Source of the DNA: Vicia villosa
Lineage: Eukaryota > Streptophyta > Magnoliopsida > Fabales > Fabaceae
DNA length: 64,000 bases
Assembly: GCF_029867415.1 (NCBI RefSeq)
Contig: NC_081182.1
Span: 17,420,497-17,484,496 of the forward strand
Direction: 5' to 3'
A model generated the notes under the pieces. It searched no databases. It was not told where the DNA came from and saw only the letters and a list, made by a program, of their open reading frames with translations. The position numbers were made by a program, and so were the translations under genes. This document shows, piece after piece, positions 10,574-21,493 of the stretch; positions within the stretch are counted from its first letter, which is position 1, and every line of letters starts with the position of its first letter.

Positions 10574-10684
10574 ATGAAATTTGAAAAACTCAGTTGTTTT
10601 TGTAAATATTCAATTATTAAAAGGCCTCACCTTAAATCAAAACATGATCGTTCAAGGCCCCAATTTTCCTTTTCCTCATTCTAG
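10574..10684 (+). other. Upstream ORF overlapping the RING gene start
   Basis: The first ATG downstream of the TATA-like sequence opens a 36-codon frame that ends with TAG at 10682-10684, overlapping the main start at 10644 in another frame. If the transcript begins before 10574, this uORF would lower initiation at the main ATG. No conserved peptide was recognised. Confidence 0.3.
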
Positions 10685-11932
10685 TAATTCAAATGTCTAT
10701 GATGCTACTACCACTAAACATAACTACACTGAGTTTCATCCAGAAAAGTTAGAGGTGAATCAGCTTATCGAGTCACAGGTAATTAGTTAGTTTAATTTTC
10801 AATTTTGTTACTTATGTGTTATATGAAATCAAAGTTTGAAAAAAAAAATTGGGAAATAAGAGACTGAGGTGATTAAATTTAAAAACTGAACTTAGTTTGC
10901 AGGAATTTTATATTGCAAAGGCGCAAGCATGGTTTCAAGCGGGCGTGTTCTGACATCTCACTTCTTCATCTTTAACGAGTGCTTTTTAATTTGATAGTAT
11001 CTAATTTGGGAGGGCTGCTATGTAGTTGGGGTGATTTTTATGCTGTGTTGACAGCTGTTTTTTTATTTGGCACTTTCTTTTTTTTTTCACTGTACTTTTA
11101 ATGGGTTTTATCCTTTTATAATATATATATTATTTTTCCATTTGAAAAAAAAAAATTTAAATGCATGTTACTCAAATTCCACTAAAGTTATATAAGGATT
11201 TAAATTTTAAAAAAATTGATGACTATATGGATACTTTTGGAAATTTATAGAGGGGTTTATTTCCTAAAACATGGACAGTTCTATTCTATAACTCTTCATA
11301 TTTCTATTAAAAATTGAGATTTACTATTTTTTTTTACTTTTTAATTAACGAAATAATAATTGAAATAATTTGTTTTTATACGGTGGCAGAAAGAGACATT
11401 GAGAATATTGATGCAAGAGCATGAAAATCAACAACAAGTGATGACAATATTGAAGAACGAAGAATTAAATTTCTCTTATATCCTAGCACAAAAGGATGAA
11501 CAAATAGTAGAAATGACAAATATAAACATGGAGTTGGAAAAATATTCAACAAAATTAGAGACCGATAATCAATTGTGGCGAAAAGTTACTTATGAAAATG
11601 AGTGCATGGTTTTGTCTCTGGATAATTCCTTAGAACAAATCAAAAGAAAAAATTCATATTATCCTGAAGATATAGAGTCATGTTGTGACATGGAAGTGCT
11701 TGAAGAAGAAACAACTGAGAATAGTATAGTGTGTGATGATCATGGAATTGCAACAAGTTTTGACATGATTTGCAAACGTTGTTATTTGAATGAATCAACT
11801 TTCTTGTTTCTTCCTTGTCGGCATCTTTGTTCGTGTAAACCATGTGAGCATTTTCTCAAAGCATGTCCGGTGTGTTTAACCGGAAAGAAAACTAGTATAG
11901 AGATCCTCTGTTTTCAAGATTTAAGTTATTAG
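10644..11932 (+). CDS. BOI-like RING-type E3 ubiquitin ligase (2 exons)
   Basis: Exons 10644-10778 and 11390-11932 join in phase 0, with a GT donor at 10779 and an AG acceptor ending at 11389, giving 225 residues. Exon 1 begins MIVQGPNFPFP and ends LEVNQLIESQ. Exon 2 starts KETLRILMQEHENQ, a likely coiled coil of ~85 residues. The end is a C3HC4 RING typical of the BOI/BRG group: CKRCYLN, FLFLPCRHLCSCKPCE, ACPVC. Known BOI proteins are nuclear or cytosolic E3 ligases that restrain cell death and gibberellin responses. This one is shorter than the usual ~300 residues, and its central coiled coil is strongly diverged, lacking the Arg/Lys-rich stretch I expect. It could be a fast-evolving functional copy or a decaying paralogue; the frames are intact. 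Confidence 0.7.
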
Positions 11933-12540
11933 TGAATTTGCTTGTAAATTTATTTATATACTTTTATAAGTACGAGCAATTTCATTGTTTTTTATTTTTA
12001 TTTTATTTAGTACTTATGAATTAGTGTTGATGTTGAGTAAGATGTGTGAAATTTTATTATTTGTAGCAATTTTGTTCATTTTAGCAGATTGTGTTTTTTA
12101 TTTAATGTGAGATTTTAGGCTATTTTATCTCACATATTTTTGCAGTATAAGAACGATTAATTTTGGAACAATTGTTTCTCTTTCAGTTGTGCACTTGTTT
12201 GTTTTATAAGATAGGATGTTGAGACATTTTAGTAAACAAGTGATGTTTGTTTCTTATTTTAATGAGAAGTTTTCTGCATAAATTATGCAGCAATCAGTTT
12301 GTGGATTTGCATAAATTTGACTGAAGAGCCCGAAACCCATACTTATGGAAGACTATTTAAAACCATGATCTAAACCTAATGCATCAACTAAGTCATGCGT
12401 ATTGAAGAGATTTTTAGGGTTGTCACTCATGATGACAACCCTTGCCACGTGTCATCATGAAAACAACCCTTAGTACAAACCCTAATTAGATTATTACTAA
12501 TTTAACCTTGCCTAAAAAAATAATTATAATAACCCTAATT
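11933..12540. other. 3' flank of RING gene; no gene
   Basis: AT-rich downstream region that should hold the RING gene's 3' UTR. A perfect 9-base inverted repeat, GGGTTGTCA..TGACAACCC, lies at 12417-12441. Nothing else was recognised. Confidence 0.4.
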
Positions 12541-13763
12541 GCAGGTTTTCAGTCAATTCTCTAGAGCCACGGGGTTGAAAGCCAATCCCAATAAATGCAA
12601 GGTGTATTTTGGGGGAACCAATGAAGTGGAGAAAGCAAATATTCTGAGTATCACAGAGTATGATGAGGGTGTGTTGCCTTTCAAGTATTTAGGAGTGCCT
12701 CTATCTTATAGAAGACTCAGTATCAATCAATGTCAACCTCTTGTGGACAAGATAACTGCAAGGATTCAACACTAGACTGCCCACCTACTTAGTGCTGCAG
12801 GTAGAGGTCATTTGGTTAAAAGTGTGCTTGTATCTGTGGTTGCCTATTGGATGCAGGTTTTCCCCCTCCCAAAGAAGGTGATCCACCATGTGGAGAGCAT
12901 TTGTAGAATGTTTCTGTGGAGTGGAAAGAGCAGTAACAGCAAAAAGGAAAGAAGGACAAGTGTGTAATCCAAAAAATGCTGGAGGTTTAAATATAACATC
13001 ACTTACTGAATGGAACCAAGCTACAATGCTAAAGCTTTTGTGGAATATTCAAGGAAAGAAGGACAAGCTTTGGGTTAAGTGGCTAGATGCCTATTATGTG
13101 AAAGGTAGGGACATCCAGGTCTGGGATCCTCCTCAAGACTGTTCATGGATCCTAAAGAGAATTGTGAAGAGTATAGATCTCTGTGTGCAAATTCCTGACT
13201 GGCGAGCTACTTTACATGATGATAAATGTTCCATAGCTAAACATTACCACAGATTGAGGGGAGAAAAACAGAAGGTTGAGTGGCATGTGGTTTTCTTTAA
13301 TAATGCAGCTAGACCACGAGCGAAATTCCACCTATGGTTGATGTTTATGGGGAGGTTAGCTACAAAGGACAGGATGCAGAGATTTGGTATCATCACGAAC
13401 TCCTCATGTAATTTCTGTACAGATGAGGAATCTATCGATCATCTTTTTTTCCAGTGTAGAAACACTCTCAGAATCTGGAACACCATGCTTCATTGGATTA
13501 GATACACGTATATGAGGCATAATTGGAATACTGAGAGGATGTGGTTGATTCAAGAAATGGCAAAGAAAGGTTGGAAAAGACTGCTCCTGAAAATGGTGTT
13601 GGCTGAGACAACTTATGCTATTTGGAGAGCAAGAAATGATGTTGTTTTCAACAATAGACCTATGGACCAAGATATTATTGCCAAGATTCAACAAGTCATT
13701 ATTACTCGCAGTAGAGGGCATAGAAATCTCCGGGATCATGTTGAATCTATTAGTAGTCAATAG
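12541..13763 (+). pseudogene. LINE ORF2 remnant (RT end and zf-RVT)
   Basis: From 12541 the frame reads FSQFSRATGLKANPNKCKVY and PFKYLGVPLSYRRL, the end of the LINE RT, then a stop at 12772. Further RT-like sequence follows (AAGRGHLVKSVLVSVVAYWM). After a frameshift at about 12890 a 291-codon frame runs to 13763, with KNAGGLNITSLTEWNQA, the zf-RVT segment AARPRAKFHLWLMFMGRLAT, and a Cys/His cluster NSSCNFCTDEESIDHLFFQC. It ends IWRARNDVVFNNR. The stop and the frameshift show it is dead. Confidence 0.85.
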
Positions 13764-13890
13764 GTTTCTAGATATTTGCTTTGGTAGGTTTCGTTGAATT
13801 GATGTTTGATTTTGATTGTCTAGATCCTTAGGGATCGACTGTGTATTATCCGTTTTTGTGGAATAAAAGTTATCTATTCTCCAAAAAAAT
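12541..13890 (+). mobile_element. 5'-truncated L1-type LINE fragment
   Basis: Plus-strand LINE piece that starts within the RT C-terminal region and ends in a short 3' UTR (..GTGGAATAAAAG..) with an A-rich tail at about 13883. AT-rich sequences on both sides are similar (AATTATAATAACC and AATATAATAATAAT), so a target duplication is possible but ambiguous. Confidence 0.8.
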
Positions 13891-14180
13891 AAAAATATAA
13901 TAATAATATTAATAATATAATATAATATTCAACCATCACTATTAATAATAATAACATAAATAATATATAATAATATAAAATTAATAATAAAAAAAAATAT
14001 AATAATAACTTATATAATAATAAAATGTAATAATAATAATAATAATAAACGACTCATTATTAGTCATTGTAAAGTAATATAATATTAAACTAATATAATG
14101 TTAAACTAATAATACTAATAAAATATAATAATAATAACAAATGACTCATTATTAGTCATTGTAATGTTACAATAAGAGTG
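13891..14180. repeat. AAT-rich microsatellite and direct repeats
   Basis: Imperfect AAT/TAA repeats. The phrase GACTCATTATTAGTCATTGTA occurs twice, about 92 bases apart (near 14050 and 14143). Its core GACTCATTATTAGTC is close to palindromic. No gene. Confidence 0.7.
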
Positions 14181-14539
14181 AACCCTTAAGAAGCTACAAT
14201 AGATTAAAAACTAAAATTAAAAACTTTAATGTTAATGATGAACACTTAAACAAATTTTAATATAATTAAGCCTAATATATAATACTCAAATAAATCTATA
14301 ATATAAGAAAATTAATGAATGTGGAAAAGTAAAAAATATCCTTATTAATTTTTTTGCCACCACATTAAAATTGTGGTTTTTTGGTATTTACACCATAAAG
14401 TTCTTAATTTTATTATTAAAATAATACAACTTTTATATTTTATCAAACTTATCAAATTTCTCTCTATTCTTTATTTTTTTTCTCTTTCATCACTTTCTCA
14501 CTTCTTTCTTCCACAAAAAAATATATTATTAATTTTTTT

Positions 14540-15840
14540 TTATATACGAAAAATGGTATTTATGATCGAAATATTTTTTAGTCAAAAATGATATACGGAA
14601 AAAATTTATTCAAAAAATCTATTATTTATCTAAATATTTTTATATACGAAAATTTAATATTGATCCAAATATTTTTGTAAATGATACCTAAATAAAAATA
14701 ATATTTGTATATGGAAAAAATTTACTATTTACGAAAAATGTTATTTATAATCCAAATATTTTTTATTCAAAAATGATATACGGGAAAAAAAATCTACTAT
14801 TGATCTAAATATTTTTATATATGAAATTTACTATTGATCAAATATTTTTGTAAATGATATCTAAACAAAAATGAAGTTTGCATATGGGAAAAAAATATAT
14901 TATTGATCTAAATATTTTTATATACGAAAAATGTTATGTATGATCCAAATATTTTTTATTCAAAAATGGAATAAGCCAAAAAATCTATTATTGATCTAAA
15001 TATTTTTATATACGAAAATTTGATATTGATCCTAATATTTTTTTAAATGACACCTAAACAAAAATAATATTTGTATATGGAAAAAAATCATTTATTTACG
15101 AAAATGGTATTTATGATCCAAATATTTTTATTCCAAAATGGTATAAGGAAAAAATTTATTATTGATCTAAATATTTTTATATACGAGAAATAGTATTTAT
15201 GATCAAATATTTTTGATCCAAAAATGGTATACGGAAAAAAAATCTATTATTGATATAAAAATTTTTTATATGAAAATTTAATATTGATTCAAATATTTTT
15301 GTAAATGATACCTAAATAAAAATAATATTTGTATTATTATTTACGAAAAATGTTATTCATGATCCAAATATTTTTTATTAAAAAATGGTATACGGGAAAA
15401 AACCTACTATTGATCTAAATATTTTTATATACAAAAATGATATTTATGAAAAAATATTTTTTATTCAAAAATGGTATACGGGAAAAATTATATTATTGAT
15501 CTAAATATTTTAATATACGAAAATTTAATATTAATCCAAATATTTTTGTAAATGATACCTAAACAAAAATAATATTTGTATACGGGAAAAAATCTATTAT
15601 TTATGAAAAATGGTATTTATAACCTAAATATTTTTTATTTAAAAATGGTATACGGGAAAAAAATTATTATTGATCTATATATTTTTTATTCAAAAATGGT
15701 ATACGGGAAAAAAAATATTATTGACCTAAATATTTTTATATACGAGAAATGGTATTTATGATTAAATATTTTTAATCAAAAAATGGTTTACGGAAAAAAA
15801 TCTATTATTAATCTAAATATTTTTATTTACGAAATTATCA
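14540..15840. repeat. AT-rich tandem repeat, ~180-190 bp unit
   Basis: About seven degenerate copies of a unit with the landmarks TACGAAAAATGGTATTTATG, ATCCAAATATTTTT, AAAAATGGTATACGGGAAAA and TTGTAAATGATACCTAAACA. Units start near 14546, 14734, 14926, 15102, 15344 and 15600, and shorter ~80-base sub-units occur. Open frames across it are only the repeat read through. The stretch 15841-16590 is AT-rich with no gene. Confidence 0.8.
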
Positions 15841-15895
15841 ATTATTTATTTAATTTTTTTCTTTTAACATTTTTATTTAAATAAATGATATATCC

Positions 15896-15938
15896 AAATT
15901 CGTGTAACCGAACAGATCCCGTGGGTATGCACGAATTT
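15896..15938. repeat. 9-bp perfect inverted repeat with GC-rich loop
   Basis: AAATTCGTG and CACGAATTT enclose 25 bases that include ATCCCGTGGGTATG. Similar CCCGTG/GCACG words occur at Helitron-type ends in plants, including the one at 16597-16625. Confidence 0.45.
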
Positions 15939-16596
15939 CATACTAATTTTCTTATTAAAAATAATATCTCATATGATTAGTAATAATATAGATTAATAAC
16001 ATTATAGATTATCGAGTTCTTCCAATGTAATTTATAATAGACACTTTATTAATAGTAATAGTAATTTATACATATTTTTTTTAGTTCATTTTAGATTCTC
16101 ATCACATTGGCAAAATTTTTGAGGTGATTGAATTTCAAAATAATGTAATTTCATTTTAAGTGTTTGATTTTTATTTTTTTTATTTGAAATCAAAGTTAAT
16201 TTTCTAATCATTATATTTTCTCAAAAAATAAATAAATCACTTTTTACAGTAATTTTCTTTTTCTTTTTATGTGTCTTAGAATACCTCTGATACCATATGT
16301 ATACGCTATTTTAATACTGTATACAACTATTTCTTTTCTTTTGTTTTAACAACATGAAAAACTCTTGAATATAGAAACAAAAAAAATTTAATCTTAAAAA
16401 TAATATTATATTTTTTTCTCAAAAAATACATTTTATTATTTTACTTCTCAAACAAACAATAAAGCACACTTTTACAACAATACATATCAAAATTATTATT
16501 TTACTCATAAAAAAATCACATTCAATTTACATACAACTAATTTTTAAATATTAAATTGTGTAAAATTAAAAAATTATTTAAATATATTTTAATACG

Positions 16597-16625
16597 CCCG
16601 TGCAACGCACGGGTTTTTTACCTAG
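16597..16625 (+). mobile_element. Helitron 3' terminus
   Basis: A perfect 7-base-stem hairpin CCCGTGC-AAC-GCACGGG (16597-16613) is followed after 8 bases by CTAG (16622-16625) and then T. This is the standard 3' structure of plant Helitrons: a hairpin, a short spacer, CTRR, and insertion next to T. The 5' TC end was not located; the tandem repeat at 14540-15840 may be its interior. Confidence 0.65.
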
Positions 16626-17115
16626 TTGCTTATTGTGAGCCACTCTATTAACACCTTGATATCAGAGTTGGATTGAGTTTGAGTTGTAATTTGTCAATCA
16701 CTCATAAGCTTTTAAGCAAGAGTGGATTGTGTGTCTTGGAAGTGTGTCTTCTATTATTTAATTGAAGTTGTTATCAGTGTTTTGTGATTAAAGGGAAGTG
16801 AGAGGGGGCTCATATCTATGAGTGTCTTAGATAGAAATAGCACGGCTAGTGATTATGTGAGAAGATTGTAAACAGAGGTTGTTTACTTAGGCTTCAAACT
16901 AATACTATTTTAGTAAATTTCCTCTATGGCTTGGATGCCCTCAAAGTAGGTGATGTTGAACTGAATTGGGTTATCAATTATTTGTGTTATTTACTTTGAG
17001 AAGTTTACCTTACTTGCATAATTGTTCTTGTAGTTGTGACTAATCTAATATCAGTGTCGTTACATCGTGTCGTTACATCTGGTTCGACATTTAATATATG
17101 TGTACAAAAATTTTA
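16626..17115 (+). mobile_element. Copia LTR remnant (5'-truncated)
   Basis: Sequence directly before a primer-binding site, so by position the 3' part of a left LTR. Its left edge abuts the Helitron end at 16625, so the Helitron, or a rearrangement with it, appears to have cut the LTR. No matching right LTR was found. Confidence 0.45.
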
Positions 17116-17133
17116 ATTGACATTAGAGTAGAC
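17116..17133 (+). other. Retrotransposon primer-binding site, degenerate
   Basis: ATTGACATTAGAGTAGAC resembles the initiator-tRNA-Met primer site TTGGTATCAGAGC with several changes. It is followed, as in SIRE-type copia elements, by TTTTGGGTGAGCTC. Confidence 0.45.
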
Positions 17134-17236
17134 ACTATTTTGTTTTGGGTGAGCTCCATGGAAATTACTTTTTGGTACCAAGGACAAGGAAGGAGGATTC
17201 AATAACAGACCACCAGTCTTAGATGACACCAACTAT

Positions 17237-18097
17237 CTGGGTCGATCCAAGGGTAAGGCGGGCTAGGCCCCCCACCTTAGGCCTCAATTTTTTCTCTTAA
17301 AGGTATTATAGGCCTAAACAATTTAAAATTCAGTATATTTTTTCGAAAACTAAAATTATGTTTAGATGCTTGCTTAGCTCACTTGGTAAAGAAATGATGT
17401 TTTATTTCAAAGATTCTATGTTCAAATCTGTTGGGGCTACAAAAGAGAAAATTTTACTATCCTTTTTATTAAAACTAGACTTTTTGGATTTTTTTTAAAC
17501 ATTGTTTCATTTTTTAATGAGGAAAAAAATATTTTTCTAGAATAATTTGAATACATAAATTATTATTGAATATTTTTTTATTTATATAATCATAATATCA
17601 ATTTCATATTTAATTTTAAATTAAATATATATTTTTAATCCTTGCCTTATATAATAATTAAAACATGATAAAAACAAAAATTATATTTTTCATAATTTTA
17701 GTTTAAATAATTATTTATAATTATAAGTTTTATTATTTAAATAATTTTTAATTTCGTAAAAATTTATTTTTACTTGTGCTACTCTTGCTTATATAAAAAC
17801 TTTTAAAAATACAAAGACTTTTGTTTAATCAACATAATATGTGAGAGTGAACAATATGACTCACCGTACAAAGAGAATTTCATATTCAATTTTGTATTGA
17901 AAGATAATTCAACCTTAATAAAAAATGTAAATATTTAACTAATAAAATTAAAATTAGTTTCATAGTAGATACCAAAAAAATTAGTCGTAAAAAATCTTAG
18001 AACTTCTTTTAAAAATCAAATATTTAATTATAGTGGATGAATAAAAAAATTATTTTAATAGTCGCCTTAGGCCTCATATTAAGTTGGGTCGGCCCTG
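17237..18097. mobile_element. hAT-type non-autonomous element (861 bp)
   Basis: Flanked by perfect 8-base duplications CCAACTAT at 17229-17236 and 18098-18105. The ends CTGGGTCGATCC and, reverse complemented, CAGGGCCGACCC form an imperfect terminal repeat of hAT type. Sub-terminal GCCTTAGGCCTCA occurs near both ends. It lies inside the gag remnant, whose reading continues across the removed insert. No transposase is visible; the interior is AT-rich. Confidence 0.88.
17360..17445 (+). repeat. tRNA-like module inside the hAT element
   Basis: TAGCTCACTTGGTAAAG followed about 45 bases later by TGTTCAAATCTGTTGGGG resembles the A-box and B-box of a tRNA-derived sequence. It could be a SINE head or a captured tRNA pseudogene. 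No cloverleaf was completed. Confidence 0.3.
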
Positions 18098-20097
18098 CCA
18101 ACTATGAATATTGGAAGGCACGTATGGTGGCTTTCCTAAAATCTATGGATAACAAGGCTTGAAAAGTTGTCCTAAAGGGTTGGGACCATCCTGTTCTTTC
18201 TGAAGGACAACGATGGGAAGGAGACTTTGAAGCCATAAGAGGACTGGTCTAAGGATGAAGATGAAGTTGATCTTGAAAATTACAAAGCCTTGAATAATCT
18301 ATTCAATGGAGTTAATAAAAACATATTCAAGTTAATAAACACATATACTGTGGCCAAAGATGCTTGGGAAATTCTAAGAACCACTAATGAAGGCACATCT
18401 AAAGTGAAGATGTCTAGACTTCAGCTTCTTACCACCATATTTGAGATTCTAAAGATGAAAGATGATTAGAGCATTCAATATTTTCACATGAACATTATTG
18501 AAATAGCCAATTCATGCAGTGTCTTGGGAGAAAAGATATCAGAAGACAAACGGGTTAGAAAAATTCTCATATCTCTACCTAAGAGATTTTACATGAAGGT
18601 AATGGTCATTAAAGAAGCTCAAGACATCAGTAACATGAGAGTGGATGAACTTGTTGGGTCACTTCTAACTTTTAAACTGGCTATTAGTGAGAAATCTGAA
18701 AAGAAAAACAAGAGCATAGTATTTGTATCCAACACTGAAGTTGAAGAGGCTCAATGTGACATATACTAATTAAGGAATGTCAAATATTATTGTACTACTT
18801 GGGAGGCAATTCAAAAAAGTGTTGAAGAGAATGGATAGGAAGTCAAGACCTAATGTCAAGAATATCTCACCTGACATCTGTAAGAACTATGACTTTTAGA
18901 GAAAAACCAGAACAGAAGAGAAGTCCAATCAAAGTAAAGACATTAAATGTTATGGATGTGAAGGTTTTGAGCACATTAGAGCAAAGTATCCTACATATCT
19001 CAAGATAAACTTAAAGGACTTCTATTTCTTGGTTAGATGATGATAGCTCTGAAAGTGAACCTGAGAATGAATATGATAAACTTGTAACTGCCTAAATTGG
19101 AAGGTGGGATTCTGATGAAGACTTATGTGTTATAGAAATTTCTTATGATGAACTGACTGCTTCTTACAAAGAACTGTGCAACAAAAGTGAAGAGTTATGT
19201 CAGCTAGGATAAAAACAGGAGGAAATCATATTTCAACTATAGGATGAAAAGGAATAATGTTTAGCTGATACCTCTAATATCCAGGATGAAGTGATTTTGT
19301 TAACATCAAAGCTTGGAAATATGAACAAATCCATAAGAATGTTGAACAGTGGGCCTGATATGTTGGATGAAATTCTTCAAGATGTAAAAGGAGGTAGAAG
19401 AACTACTAGTATAGGGTTGAATTATTAGAATTTAAAAAATAAAAATAAAAACCATGTGATGAGATTTGTTCCTGCTGAAAAACCATGTCAAACTAGAGCC
19501 AAGCTTCAGATTTGGAAATGTCTTTACTGTGGAAAGTATGGTCACATATGATAATTATGTTACAGACTAATCATGTAAGGATTTAAACTATAAAAGAGTG
19601 GAAAATGAAGGATGTCATCACTAGTCTCATAGCTCATACCTCTTTTAGAGTCTCTTCTAGAGAAGATTGATACTTTGACAGTGGATGTTCCAGGATATGA
19701 CATGACTGAAGAATTTCTTGGTGGACATTAAGCCTCACACCGCTAGTTATGTTACTTTTGGAGATGGTGCCAAAGGATGAGATATTAAAGGAGTTGGAAT
19801 TACTTTTCTTAGATCTTCTTTATTTTCTTGTCTGTTACTTAAGGGTAGAGGATATATTGAATAAGATGATATTTCTTTTGTGTGACTGATATTTTCTTCT
19901 ATAGGAAAAGAAACTTTTGTTGGAGCAAAATGGGTCTCATATTGCAAGATTTTTTATCTTTGAGGTGTGTTATAAGAATTAACAGTATTACCTTTTCATT
20001 GGTTATATGCATTTCCATGTAGTAAGCATATGTTTTTATTTGGGGGTGGCGTTTTAATTGGGAGGGTAGTGAGACATCACTTTTGTTAGGGTGGGAT

Positions 20098-20264
20098 TAC
20101 GAGTGGCAAAATAGGTTCTGGCCCGCGGGCCAGCCCAACGAATGCGTGCGGCGTGGCACGGCGGCTGTGTGAGGTGGGCTACGCCGAGTAGGCGGCACCA
20201 AATCCTAAATCAACCCGCTAGTTTTTGGCGGGTGCACGGGCCATGACCTGTTTTGCCACCCCTA
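20098..20264. mobile_element. hAT-like MITE, GC-rich (~167 bp)
   Basis: Ends TACGAGTGGCAAAATAGGTT and, reverse complemented, TAGGGGTGGCAAAACAGGTC match over about 25 bases, continuing into TGGCCCG. The centre is GC-rich with repeated GGCGG/GCCG words. No convincing 8-base target duplication was seen, so one border may be off. Confidence 0.65.
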
Positions 20265-20712
20265 ATACTACATGTATCTAACATAACAGAAGTCGTCTCA
20301 TGGTGACTAACCGTTGCAAGAAGACGAAGAAGTTTCTCTTAGATTATCATTTCTCTTTCACCACATATTTAATTATGTTTTGCTTAGGAACCATTATTGA
20401 TGTATGTACTAAGCTCACCATGAGCTAAAACCTTTTATGTTGAGAAATGTGAATTTAATATAATGTAGTCTTTTGTGTAAATGATGTCTTGTTAATGCTT
20501 CATTTTATCATGTGTTAAACTGTTATGAATATGTTTCTTTGACTAATCAACTTAGGAAAAGATACAAGCTTATCATTGTGAGAGATCCAGCAACAATTGG
20601 ATTTCATGATGTAAGTGACGGAAAATAGTAGGATAGATTATTCATTAGACTAACTACTTTAAAGATAAAGAGCTACAATCATAAGAAATATTCAAAATAA
20701 TTACGGGCGAGG

Positions 20713-20994
20713 AGATGGAAGGTCAGACAAATACATCCAGGTGGTGTTGCAGAGTACATGAAGAGGCTTAATGCGCTGACAGTAGATGATATCATCTGGA
20801 CACCATACACATGTCACAAAGTCCACAGTGAGTTTGATGAATCTTTTTTATTTTCTGGTTATATGAGGTGGGAGACCTTAGTCGTTAGACACTTGCCTGA
20901 GAGGTGTCTGCGACACTATGGTTATGTCCAGGGCATTCCACAACCAGTTTCGGATGCTCAATCTTTCTCTTTTAAATATAATACATTAATATAA
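20713..20994 (+). pseudogene. Plant mobile domain (PMD) protein fragment
   Basis: The frame reads RWKVRQIHPGGVAEYMKRLN, then TVDDIIWTPYTCHKVHSEFD, LFSGYMRWETLVVRHLPERC and LRHYGYVQGIPQPVSDA. This is the middle of the aminotransferase-like plant mobile domain (PF10536 type), shared by MAIN/MAIL proteins and by many MULE and gypsy-associated ORFs. RYKLIIVRDPATIGFHD-like sequence upstream (~20562-20615) may belong to the same region. It lacks the domain's start and end. It is most likely transposon-derived and not a host MAIL gene. Confidence 0.7.
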
Positions 20995-21493
20995 TGAACA
21001 TTCTTTCTTCGTATTATATTAATTTTTCGCTTATCCTAAATATTCAAGTATTATTTTATACAATTTAGATATATATTGTATTTAGAAACACATTATAGTA
21101 TTTATAAGAGATAATATAGTACTTAAAAATGTATTATAAAGTTTTTTTAAATAAAAAAGTCTGTTAAGTGTTTCGTAGCCCGAAGCCCATTTAAGTCCGA
21201 ACTCAGATAATAATTCTTCAGAACATATTACATAGAATCTTTTGGACTCAACTCTAAAAAATCTAGAGTCTACCATAACCGATCCTTTTAAGATTAAATT
21301 ATTCATTTTGACAACTCTAAATTAAACCAAAACAATATATACACGAGAAGACAAGTGTATGCAGTTTTTTCAAAATTGTAATTCTAAAGATGAAGTAAAA
21401 TAATATAATTTTATTTGTAACAATTTATAATCTTAATTATTTAGATTTTGAAACTTATAACTACAATTTTTAATGTAGAAATGATGTTGAATA

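Larger units (their letters stand above)
17140..19990 (+). pseudogene. Copia (SIRE/Maximus-like) gag-protease remnant
   Basis: The frame NNRPPVLDDTNY at 17200-17236 is cut by a hAT element and resumes at 18106 as EYWKARMVAFLKSMDNK, the start of copia Gag. Between 18300 and 18768 come DAWEILRTTNEGTSKVKMSR, a stop, and an open stretch SVLGEKISEDKRVRKILISL to EEAQCDIY. Near 18950 a damaged zinc knuckle reads CYGCEGFEHI with its last Cys gone. Near 19530 a second, CLYCGKYGHI, runs into a stop. Near 19675 FDSGCSR is the aspartic-protease box. Many stops and frameshifts are present. Integrase and RT were not found before ~20000. Confidence 0.8.

Noticed and set aside
15576..15761. Open frame with repeated KMVYGKK motif
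   Set aside because: It is the ~190/80-base AT-rich tandem repeat read through, with no start context or homologue.
16660..16680. ATATCAGAGTTGG considered as the copia primer-binding site
   Set aside because: The better-placed site at 17116-17133 is followed by the expected SIRE-type leader, so this one is more likely a chance match within the LTR.
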